A stretch of DNA of 64,000 nucleotides from the NCBI RefSeq assembly GCF_046098205.1, contig NZ_JBJURJ010000002.1:186001-250000 (forward strand), given 5' to 3'. Origin of the DNA: Paenibacillus_AR mesotrionivorans. Its GTDB lineage: Bacteria > Bacillota > Bacilli > Paenibacillales > NBRC-103111. Below are positions 8,326-15,634 of this stretch, in pieces. The position numbers were made by a program, and so were the translations under genes. The notes under the pieces were generated by a model. The model worked only from the letters and a program-made list of their open reading frames with translations, searched no databases and was not told the origin of the DNA. Positions within the stretch are counted from its first letter, which is position 1. Each line of letters opens with the position of its first letter.

Positions 8326-9060
8326 TCAGCTGACCTCCGCTTCCTGTTCCACGGGCATAACCCGGTTCCATAATACTGCGGGCTCACAGACCACAGCCTT
8401 GGCGGCATGAAGCCTGTCTAAGAGCTCCGGAAGTTCCAGCTGATCCAGAGAAGCCAGCCGCTCATGGCAGGGGCCGAACTTCATCACAGCGGTTGTGGCG
8501 TTGGGGACAACAACCGTGTACAAACCGGCTTGCATGGCTGCCTCCGCTCCTGCCGGAGAGTCCTCGATGGCCGCCGTCTGCCGGGGTCGTACCCCCAGCA
8601 TCCGCAAGGCTTGCTGGTACAGCTCCGGGTCCGGAGCCACCCGGGTGGCGTCATCCACGGTCCGGATACAGTCAAAATAAGAGGCAATCCCCCACTTCTG
8701 GAGGTGGGGATCGATCTCCCGCCGCGGTGCGGCGGACACCAGGCCGATCTTAAGACCCATGGCTTTGGCGCGCACCAGGGCATCCATTACCCCTGGCCGG
8801 AGCTCTTCTTGTTCCGTGAGTTCGGCACACCGGCTGCGGATCGACTCCCGGAAGGCATTCAACTGCACCGGGAGTTGCATCCGGCCAAGTAAATCCTCGT
8901 AAGGGTTGAAGCTTTGGAAGCCTGTGCCGATGCACTGCGCATACAAGGACCAGTCCAGCTCCGCACCCTGCTCGCGGTAAGCTTCCAGGAAGCTTTCGTA
9001 ACGGGGGGTTTCCGTATCCAGAACAGTCCCTCCAAAGTTAAATATGACCGCTTTGATCAT
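8326..9060 (-). CDS. HAD-superfamily protein with degenerate active site
   Basis: The 244-residue protein starts at ATG 9060 behind GGAAGGGAGGAG. Overall it matches beta-phosphoglucomutase-like HAD proteins: a helical cap (about residues 15-85), a motif II region GLVSAAPRR, and a motif IV AIEDSPAGAEAAMQAGLYTVVVPN. Motif I reads IFNFGGTVLD. The nucleophilic Asp is Asn8 and the general-acid Asp is Gly10, against the usual DxD. The motif III Lys also appears lost (RVAPDP instead of GKPAPDP). Phosphoryl transfer by the normal mechanism is therefore unlikely, and a binding or regulatory role is possible. The gene lies downstream of a c-di-AMP riboswitch and its terminator, with no other gene between. 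Confidence 0.8.
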   Translation of the reverse strand: MIKAVIFNFGGTVLDTETPRYESFLEAYREQGAELDWSLYAQCIGTGFQSFNPYEDLLGRMQLPVQLNAFRESIRSRCAELTEQEELRPGVMDALVRAKAMGLKIGLVSAAPRREIDPHLQKWGIASYFDCIRTVDDATRVAPDPELYQQALRMLGVRPRQTAAIEDSPAGAEAAMQAGLYTVVVPNATTAVMKFGPCHERLASLDQLELPELLDRLHAAKAVVCEPAVLWNRVMPVEQEAEVS

Positions 9061-9198
9061 CGTCTCTCCTCCCTTCCTGCTTCAATTGATTCACACCTTC
9101 GCATCAACAGGCCTGCCTCCGGCATGATGGGGGAGCGGGATAGATCCGTCAGGAACAAACATGGTAAGCCAGCTGGAATTCGGGCATTGGAAAAACAA

Positions 9199-9225
9199 CA
9201 AAAAGAGCCCTTCAAACAAGGGCCC
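9199..9225 (-). terminator. Expression-platform terminator of the c-di-AMP riboswitch
   Basis: On the minus strand GGGCCCTT, loop GTTTG, AAGGGCTC is followed by TTTTTGTTGTTTTT. It directly follows the ydaO-type aptamer and precedes the HAD gene. It fits a genetic OFF switch in which ligand binding favours termination. Confidence 0.8.
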
Positions 9226-9227
9226 GA

Positions 9228-9387
9228 CTCTACTTGTATAAGCAAAGTAATGACCCATCTCCATGCTGACGAGGTTAGCTGACGGACTCGGGCAGATGGC
9301 ATCCCTACACGCAATAACTGCATGATTCGCCCCAAAAGAATGGTTCCCCCGCTTTCCGGTATGTTACCCCGGAAATTAAGCGTAGTT
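9228..9387 (-). ncRNA. Cyclic di-AMP riboswitch (ydaO/yuaA family)
   Basis: Read on the minus strand, the conserved blocks of the ydaO RNA occur in order: CGCTTAATTTCC (near 9380), GCGGGGGAACCA (9352-9341), GGGGCGAATC (near 9333), AGGGATGCC (near 9306), and CCCGAGTCCGTCAGCTAACC (from 9292). CTAC near 9386 can pair with GTAG near 9231 to close P1. In known members c-di-AMP binding turns off genes for cell-wall hydrolases and for potassium or osmolyte handling. Here the only gene downstream is the HAD-like one. The assignment is by motif recall; a covariance-model search would settle it. Confidence 0.88.
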
Positions 9388-9389
9388 TT

Positions 9390-9418
9390 ATGCTACTTCA
9401 AAAAAACTGAAAAGTCAA
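9390..9418 (-). promoter_or_regulatory. SigA-type promoter of the c-di-AMP riboswitch transcript
   Basis: On the minus strand TTGACT (9418-9413) is separated by 17 bases from TAGCAT (9395-9390). The start point would fall at the 5' edge of the aptamer. Confidence 0.65.
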
Positions 9419-9459
9419 ATATTTTATTGCCTGGATTGCCGCGGATCCCGGTGGGCGGA

Positions 9460-9550
9460 TTGTACTCGGTTTTTCATATACGATTGGTCACTTGGGCCTC
9501 TGTTCAGCCATTTGTACTCGGTTTTTCATATACGATTGGTCGTTAGAGCC
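9460..9550 (-). repeat. 52-bp tandem repeat, two copies
   Basis: A 30-bp block is repeated exactly at 9460-9489 and 9512-9541 (core CATATACGATTGG), a period of 52 bases. On the minus strand each copy is preceded by a similar GAGGC(T/C)C(T/A)A segment, so the unit is longer than the identical block. It lies between the xylanase terminator and the riboswitch promoter and encodes nothing evident. Confidence 0.9.
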
Positions 9551-9573
9551 TCAACCCGGCCAATTGCATGTAA

Positions 9574-9601
9574 AACCGCGCCAACACTAGCTGGCGCGGT
9601 T
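9574..9601 (-). terminator. Terminator of the xylanase gene
   Basis: A 10-bp stem AACCGCGCCA / TGGCGCGGTT followed on the minus strand by TTTTAC lies 20 bases beyond the stop at 9622. Confidence 0.8.
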
Positions 9602-9621
9602 CTCATCATCCTTATGAGAGT

Positions 9622-12600
9622 TTACTTGTTGTACAGCCTGTAGAGGATAACCGCGGCTTCTGCTCTGGTTGTGTTTCCAGTCGGATTGACTTTGTTATCG
9701 CCGCCTTCGATCAGCCCTTCCTTAATCATGGCCGCTACGCTGCTCACCGCATAGGAAGCCACCTCGGACTTGTCGGCGAATTTCTCCAGATCCGCTGCTG
9801 CCCCCTGCTGATTCAGCTTCTTCTCCAGCTTCAAGGCTCTTTCTGTCAATACCATCATGTCCTGCCGGGTGATCTTGATATCGCTGCCGAATTTGTCGTT
9901 GTCAATGCCGTTCGTAATGCCTAGCGCTTTGGCAATGGCAACCTCTTGATAATAATAAGCATTTTCCTGAACATCGCTGAAATTGCCGTTTGTCTTTGCA
10001 GTCAATCCAAGTGCCCGAACAAGGGAATACAGGAAGTCCGCCCTGGTGATATCGGCTGCCGGATGGAATACACTCCCCTCTGTCTTGAGAATATCCTTGG
10101 ACGCAAGCACTTCGACCGCACTCTTAGCCCATGCCACCGTCCCGAGATCTGTGAATGTCTTGGACACGTATGCTACCGCGTAGCCGTTGAAATGAGTGGT
10201 TTTGAAGGTTACCATACCAGTTTTGGAGTCGTAGCGTCCGCTCGGTATTGTAGTCACATTTCCGTTTCCGTCCATGCTCCAAACCACAATCATTTCCGGA
10301 TTCTTCAATTCATCCGCAGTTGGCTTGTAAGGCACGGATACAGTTACAGGTGCGCTTGGGTTGCTCCAGGCCGTCTCTTTTCCGTCCACCGCAAGGGTAA
10401 GCTGTATGACCGGTCTATCGCCAAGGGCAGCCTTCACTTCCGGCGCGAGCTTGGACTTGTCGCCTTTGCCAATTTTCAGTGCCACTTCCTTGCCGCTGCT
10501 TGCCGTTGTGCCGGCCAGCAGGTTACCAGGGATGACAACCTTGCCCAACTCCGTGGACAGCGTGAGCTTGTGTTCCTTGGTTCCACTTATCAGCGCCGCA
10601 GCAGGCAACCCTACGGCGTAGGCATTCACTCCTTGGGCTGCAGGGATCTCCAATGTCACATTCTTCGCCAGGAACTCCTTTACTTTTTCCAAATCAGGTG
10701 CCGCAACAGATACGATTCCATTCTCCACAGTCGTCTTCACAGTTACCTTCTGCCCTGAAACAACCGAAGCGGCAGGCGTAGGTGTTGGTGAAGACGATGT
10801 TTCACTGTCGGAAGAGGAAGGAGAATCTGTTTTGCCGTTTGTTACTTTTATGGTGTATATCTTTACCGTACCGTCCTCAGCGGTTACCTCTACCTTAACA
10901 TCCGTTGCTGCACCCGGTGTCAGAGATATGGTGCCGGAGGCTGTGCTACTGGGGACAACCGTGCCGTCCATTTTAATGGTTGCCTTGTTATCTGCGGCTG
11001 TGGCAGTCACCTTCACGCCCGTCGAATCCTGCAGGGAAACACTATACTGGATGGTTGCTGCGGCAAATGCCGGATCAAGTGTCCCAGCGCTCAGCGTCAA
11101 CCCGCTGAGATTCGCGTTAGAGGATTTTACCGGTGCGGGCGTTTTGGTGTTGGTCACCTTGATCGTATAAATCTTCTCCGTACTCCCGTTCTGCGCAGTG
11201 ACTTTGACTGTAATCAAGGTCTCACCTGCCGGTGTGTCTATGACGGCGGAGGCCGTTCCGCTTTCCACTGCCGTACCGTTTATCTTTATGGTTGCCTTGC
11301 TGTTTTTTGCCTCCGGTGTTACTTGAATGCTGGCAGCATCCTTCAATGCTACCTCATACTCGGTGGTCGCCGCATCGAATGCCGGATCAAGTGTGCCCGC
11401 ACTCAGTGTCAAGCCGCTGAGATCCGCAATTGTATTAGCGGGTGTATAGATTCCAAGATCGCCAAGATCAATCCCATAGCTGTTCTGGAGCTTCCCGTAT
11501 TCACCCTCGAAGAAGCTATCCAGGTAGGAATGCCCCTGAATGAACCGGTCCGGGTCCATGGCGCCATAGTAACCGGCATTGGCATTGTTCTGACCGTCAA
11601 ACAGCACATAGCTTCCTTGCCACCCTGAACCGGCTACGCCCCAACTGATGATATGGTCGATATACGGGGCGAATTTGGTGAACAGTTTGTACAATAACGC
11701 GTACTCATAACCAAGGGCGTCAGACTGTTTGACATTAAGCACTGCGGGAGCAGTGGCGCCGCCGCCGGGAGCGTCCGTCGGAATCTTAAGGTCAAGCTCG
11801 GAGTAGGAAATGCCGGACAGAAGGCCCCGGTCAACGAGAGAGGCATAGAGGGCCATAGCATATTGGTTATCGCTGGCAAGAGTTTTTCCAACCGCATCAT
11901 GCCCCTGGATACCGATGTCTTCGATAAGAGGCCTTCCGTCATACAGCGGATCGGAGAGCCATGCGGTGTTCAGTTCGAGAACCATGTTGTATACGGTTCT
12001 CGCTTTGCTGCGGGACGCCAGCCCGTAATCGTTGTAGGTCAGCTTCGGAGGAGTGTCAACGATATAAGCGTCAATGCTGCCGTCCGTGTCATGCCCATCG
12101 AGCTTCATATACTCGGGAAGGTTCTCGTAGTTGGCTTTGTAAGCCGCCGCCATCCGGGCATTGGGGGCCGCAATGTGGGCATTTTTGAAGAGCAGGTAAA
12201 TGTAATGGTCCTTGACATCGCCATCAATCCGGTTATCTGACATGGCAGCAAGCCAGTTGGTGTGTTTAAGGCTGTTTCTCCAGTTGTTTGCATCCGTAGG
12301 AATGAGCTCGCTGTGGCGGCTTTCGTGAACCTCTTCATTAAGCACGTCCCAGGAATTGAAGGGAATGATTCCGCGGGATACGCTGGAGCCATACTTTGCA
12401 TCTGTGGTCAAGAAATGCCGCATCACATACATCGTATGGTTAAACTGGACTCTTCTGGCCATTTCCTTGTCTACCTTAACCGTGGTTGTCACGCCATTGC
12501 CAAGTCCGTAGAATTTGGTTGTGCCGGTATACCCGGAGGGAAGGTTCGCGGGAATAATTTGCGTCATCCATCCTGGAGCCTGGTTGTACCATGCCAATAC

Positions 12601-13707
12601 ATGACCATGGGACTTGTACTGTCCCGGCGTTCCGGAATCTCTGATTGCCTGATAAGAGCCGGTCGGGAAGCTGTATTCAGCTAAACCCGGGGTGGTGGCT
12701 GCGCCGTTCATAGGTTCACCGGCAGCATTCTTCAGCCAGCTTGGGCCGCGGGGATGGGTTCCATCGGCCTTGAGATTGTTGCCGTCAACAAAGATTTCGT
12801 AATGGTTGGCTCTGGCGCCCGTTACGGTGCCGGTTCCGATGGCGCCGACCATAAACAGGCCGTTTTCCCTGTTATATAGGCTCTTTAAGGGGGCTACCGC
12901 ACTCTGGTTTTCCTTGTTGACTACGTTGGGAAGCGGAATACCGTTGGGATCGGGTGTCGAGATTTGGATATTGGCCACAAGAAGCATGCCTGTTTCCACG
13001 GGGCGGGCGTTCTCGCCGTGAAGCTCGAGAACGAAGCTGGAGGAACTGCCGGTTGAGGCGGTGATGCTGTGGTGCGCCTTCAACCAGGTTTCGCTGTTAT
13101 AGCTTCCTACCCAGTCCGGGTTAAGGTTGTTGTATTGATAATCCCTCAGATAGGCATCAACGGTAGAGCTGCCGGCTCTGATTCTCCACCTCATAAATTT
13201 GCCTTGCGCACTTTTGGGATAGTACACGTCAAACTCAATTGTTGAACCCGCCGGGATATTTACAGCCGGGGATAACGGAGATTCGAGACTTATTCCGCCA
13301 AACGTGCTCTTTCCGTTATGGGCGTAATTGATCTGGAGTACGTCCCCCTTGCCTTTGGAATCTGCAAAAGGATACGGGATCATTTTGAAGGTGCCGCCGG
13401 CAAAATCGGCGGGAACACGGTTGTCCAGCGGGGTTCTCGCGGCCCAGACATTGGTGGGTTCGGTAACCTTTACAGGCATTTGGCCAGGACCCGGGTCCAG
13501 CCGGAAATAAGGATCCTCTTCGGCATACACAGCAGCATATACCGATGTAGACACAGAGTTGTACACAGCTTGAGTCACACTGGATCCGCCGTCAGTTTGG
13601 CCAGCCTGGGACGCTGAGGCCGGAACAGGGGCAAATGCCAATAAGGAGAACAGCATGATAACGGCAAGCATACGGGAGACGTTGGTTAGAAGTTTTTCAC
13701 TGTTCAT
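9622..13707 (-). CDS. Secreted multidomain GH10 endo-1,4-beta-xylanase with SLH anchor
   Basis: The 1361-residue precursor starts at ATG 13707 with AGAAGGAG upstream. Domains in order: signal peptide (about 1-33, cleavage after ASA), a carbohydrate-binding-module-like beta domain (about 75-255), a GH10 catalytic domain (about 265-775), two cadherin-like beta-sandwich repeats, each starting with LSGLTLSAGTLDPAF, a beta-rich segment, and three S-layer-homology repeats in the last 190 residues. The GH10 domain shows HGHVLAWYNQAPGW, the acid/base Glu458 in WDVLNEE and the nucleophile Glu637 in SYSELDL. The enzyme cleaves xylan and should be held on cell-wall polymer by the SLH repeats. The divergent AraC gene at 14017 is a candidate regulator. 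Confidence 0.93.
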   Translation of the reverse strand: MNSEKLLTNVSRMLAVIMLFSLLAFAPVPASASQAGQTDGGSSVTQAVYNSVSTSVYAAVYAEEDPYFRLDPGPGQMPVKVTEPTNVWAARTPLDNRVPADFAGGTFKMIPYPFADSKGKGDVLQINYAHNGKSTFGGISLESPLSPAVNIPAGSTIEFDVYYPKSAQGKFMRWRIRAGSSTVDAYLRDYQYNNLNPDWVGSYNSETWLKAHHSITASTGSSSSFVLELHGENARPVETGMLLVANIQISTPDPNGIPLPNVVNKENQSAVAPLKSLYNRENGLFMVGAIGTGTVTGARANHYEIFVDGNNLKADGTHPRGPSWLKNAAGEPMNGAATTPGLAEYSFPTGSYQAIRDSGTPGQYKSHGHVLAWYNQAPGWMTQIIPANLPSGYTGTTKFYGLGNGVTTTVKVDKEMARRVQFNHTMYVMRHFLTTDAKYGSSVSRGIIPFNSWDVLNEEVHESRHSELIPTDANNWRNSLKHTNWLAAMSDNRIDGDVKDHYIYLLFKNAHIAAPNARMAAAYKANYENLPEYMKLDGHDTDGSIDAYIVDTPPKLTYNDYGLASRSKARTVYNMVLELNTAWLSDPLYDGRPLIEDIGIQGHDAVGKTLASDNQYAMALYASLVDRGLLSGISYSELDLKIPTDAPGGGATAPAVLNVKQSDALGYEYALLYKLFTKFAPYIDHIISWGVAGSGWQGSYVLFDGQNNANAGYYGAMDPDRFIQGHSYLDSFFEGEYGKLQNSYGIDLGDLGIYTPANTIADLSGLTLSAGTLDPAFDAATTEYEVALKDAASIQVTPEAKNSKATIKINGTAVESGTASAVIDTPAGETLITVKVTAQNGSTEKIYTIKVTNTKTPAPVKSSNANLSGLTLSAGTLDPAFAAATIQYSVSLQDSTGVKVTATAADNKATIKMDGTVVPSSTASGTISLTPGAATDVKVEVTAEDGTVKIYTIKVTNGKTDSPSSSDSETSSSPTPTPAASVVSGQKVTVKTTVENGIVSVAAPDLEKVKEFLAKNVTLEIPAAQGVNAYAVGLPAAALISGTKEHKLTLSTELGKVVIPGNLLAGTTASSGKEVALKIGKGDKSKLAPEVKAALGDRPVIQLTLAVDGKETAWSNPSAPVTVSVPYKPTADELKNPEMIVVWSMDGNGNVTTIPSGRYDSKTGMVTFKTTHFNGYAVAYVSKTFTDLGTVAWAKSAVEVLASKDILKTEGSVFHPAADITRADFLYSLVRALGLTAKTNGNFSDVQENAYYYQEVAIAKALGITNGIDNDKFGSDIKITRQDMMVLTERALKLEKKLNQQGAAADLEKFADKSEVASYAVSSVAAMIKEGLIEGGDNKVNPTGNTTRAEAAVILYRLYNK

Positions 13708-14016
13708 CTTCGGCTTACTCCTTCTCGATTCGGAATTTTGTACAACTGCACCGACAATGATGTTGTTTTAATCCCCCCCTTTGATGTTTTACGACAAATT
13801 CCGAAAGCGCATTCAAATTAGATAAACGAATATAAGCCCTCGACTTAGCTCAGCAGTTTGTCACAGACGGTGGAGACCGATCTTCCTCTCTCTGCCACTC
13901 TGACAATCTCTTTGCTGCAAGCGATTGGCTATTGATAACAATATATATAATCCTTATAATAAGCTCCATGGATAGATAATAAGTCCTTTGTATTTTTTTC
14001 GAAAACGGAGACTTTT
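13708..14016. promoter_or_regulatory. Divergent promoter region between xylanase and araC-like gene
   Basis: This 309-base gap is AT-rich toward the araC side and must hold both promoters. CGGAATTTTG near 13730 and CAAATTCCG near 13794 form a distant inverted repeat flanking a C7 tract, a possible regulator site. No riboswitch or small gene is evident. Confidence 0.45.
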
Positions 14017-14832
14017 ATGGACTACAAGGAGATCAATCCGCAAATCGAATATTTCATCAACAGGCACTCTACTCCCACCTGGATTATCGAGGATGCCACA
14101 ACGAACTTTATTGATTTATCCTATTTCTCCAGCGGCAGAGCCTTTTACAAGGTGAATGGCGAACAGTACGAAGTCAATCAGGGCGATCTCATTTGTATAC
14201 CCCAAGGCAGCCGGCGCAGCGCAACGACGGATGCGGACAATCCCATGGAGAGTTTTGCTGTAAATTTCCAATTGTACGATATTCGCGGGAATTTTGTTGA
14301 GCTTCCTTTTCCGTTGGTCTCCCATATCGGCATCTCGGAAGAACTATTATCTTTATATAATGAGCTGACACTGGTGTGGCTGAAAAAAAGTCCGGGGTTC
14401 GAAATCAAAGCCCGCGCGCTGCTATTGATGATTCTTCACTATTATTTTAAGCGCTTCCATTACAAAGTGAACGTGCAAAGCATAGACAGCAGAATCCAGA
14501 AAAGCATCCGGTATATCCTCGGCAATCTCCACAATCCTATCGAGGTGGAGGAGCTTGCCAGAATGTCCGGCGTAACCACCGCTTATTTCGGAACCCTTTT
14601 CAAAAAAAATACCGGCTCTTCCGTAAAAGAATATATCAATAAAATGAAAATCAGCAATGCGGAGAATATTCTGCTAAGCGGTGAATTTTCCGTCAAGGAT
14701 GCAGCCTACAAATGCGGCTTTGAAGATATCTTCTATTTCAGCAAGCTGTTTAAACGGATTAAGGGATATCCTCCCTCCAAAATTCTGTCGGACAAAAAGA
14801 TGACCGAATTGGCAGTGCAAAAAGGCCCCTGA
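14017..14832 (+). CDS. AraC-family regulator with cupin sensor domain
   Basis: The 271-residue protein starts at ATG 14017, about 9 bases after a GGAG. Residues 10-110 form an AraC-type cupin arm (FYKVNGEQYEVNQGDLICIPQGSRR), suited to binding a small sugar. Residues 165-265 hold the double helix-turn-helix, with YIKM-type recognition context and KCGFEDIFYFSKLFKRIKG. It is transcribed away from the xylanase gene across a 309-base shared region, so control of xylan degradation is the simplest inference. It differs in base use from its neighbours, being clearly more AT-rich, which may point to a different history. Confidence 0.9.
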   Translation: MDYKEINPQIEYFINRHSTPTWIIEDATTNFIDLSYFSSGRAFYKVNGEQYEVNQGDLICIPQGSRRSATTDADNPMESFAVNFQLYDIRGNFVELPFPLVSHIGISEELLSLYNELTLVWLKKSPGFEIKARALLLMILHYYFKRFHYKVNVQSIDSRIQKSIRYILGNLHNPIEVEELARMSGVTTAYFGTLFKKNTGSSVKEYINKMKISNAENILLSGEFSVKDAAYKCGFEDIFYFSKLFKRIKGYPPSKILSDKKMTELAVQKGP

Positions 14833-14846
14833 CAGGGGCCTTTTTG
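14821..14846 (+). terminator. Terminator of the araC-like gene
   Basis: The stem AAAGGCCCCT / AGGGGCCTTT with a 3-nt loop is followed by TTTTTG and overlaps the stop codon of the gene. Confidence 0.85.
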
Positions 14847-14875
14847 CGTACATTAACATAACCATGCCCGCCGTC

Positions 14876-15571
14876 TTATTGGCCCTGGGCATTGCCCCCT
14901 ACAGGCGCGGAGGGCGAAGAAGCATATTCGCTGAAGGTGGACAACACCGAGTTGTAATCCTCCATATCGGATACGCGGATTCCGCTGTACAGCTGGTTGA
15001 CCGCATCACCGGGCAGGCTGCTCTTCATATGCTGGACATCCAGCTGGAAGAAGGTGCGGATGACCTTTTCCTGCTCAGGTATGCCTTCGAACAAACTGAG
15101 GTTGCCGTTCTTATCCATGCCGAAGTAGGCATTCTCCCGGCAATGGGGCGACAGATCCTCCACCGGCTCCACCATTTGCACCCGGCCGCTATCCTCCACA
15201 CTCACTAGGGTGCCGGGATGCTCCTTGTAGAAGCTTAGAATTTCCTGCGGAGTCATGGTCATGCTTTCAGCGGTTTCCTCTCCGCATACATACTGCTTAT
15301 GGAGGACCACTTCCCGCATGCCTTTGCCGTTTCTGATGCTTTCCAGTACCCCGGCGCTGACTGCTTCCGCTTCCTGCTCTATGCTGATATCCTTCGGATT
15401 TAATGCAGTTGCTGCCGCCTGATGGTCCGGCTTTGGCTCCTCCGCCCCCTGATGCAGCCACAAAACTGTAACGGCGGAGCCGGCCAAAAGCAGGTAGGCT
15501 CCCAGCGACAGCCAGCGCTTTTTCATCTTCAGCCGACGTTTCAACTGTTTGTACAGGTTGGAGTAAGTCAC
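14876..15571 (-). CDS. bofC: BofC-like sporulation signalling protein
   Basis: The 231-residue protein starts at GTG 15571 behind AGAAGGGG. A short basic N-end is followed by one hydrophobic segment (about residues 22-40), which acts as a signal or anchor. The C-terminal half matches the BofC fold, with VVLHKQYVCGEE, a glycine-poor acidic middle region and the conserved ending LPGDAVNQLYSGIRVSDMED. In Bacillus subtilis BofC is made in the forespore, exported to the space between the forespore membranes, and restrains SpoIVB, which triggers sigma-K processing. B. subtilis BofC is shorter (about 170 residues), so this version has extra N-terminal and C-terminal sequence. Its closeness to the safA-like gene matches the sporulation neighbourhood. 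Confidence 0.8.
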   Translation of the reverse strand: MTYSNLYKQLKRRLKMKKRWLSLGAYLLLAGSAVTVLWLHQGAEEPKPDHQAAATALNPKDISIEQEAEAVSAGVLESIRNGKGMREVVLHKQYVCGEETAESMTMTPQEILSFYKEHPGTLVSVEDSGRVQMVEPVEDLSPHCRENAYFGMDKNGNLSLFEGIPEQEKVIRTFFQLDVQHMKSSLPGDAVNQLYSGIRVSDMEDYNSVLSTFSEYASSPSAPVGGNAQGQ

Positions 15572-15634
15572 TTCATTCCCCTTCTTCCGGAGTTTTTTTC
15601 TAGCTTTCCCACTCCGGAGGGGAATTATACAAGT

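Noticed and set aside
11071..11430. Long direct DNA repeat within the xylanase gene
   Set aside because: It reflects the two cadherin-like protein domains, both starting LSGLTLSAGTLDPAF, rather than a separate element.
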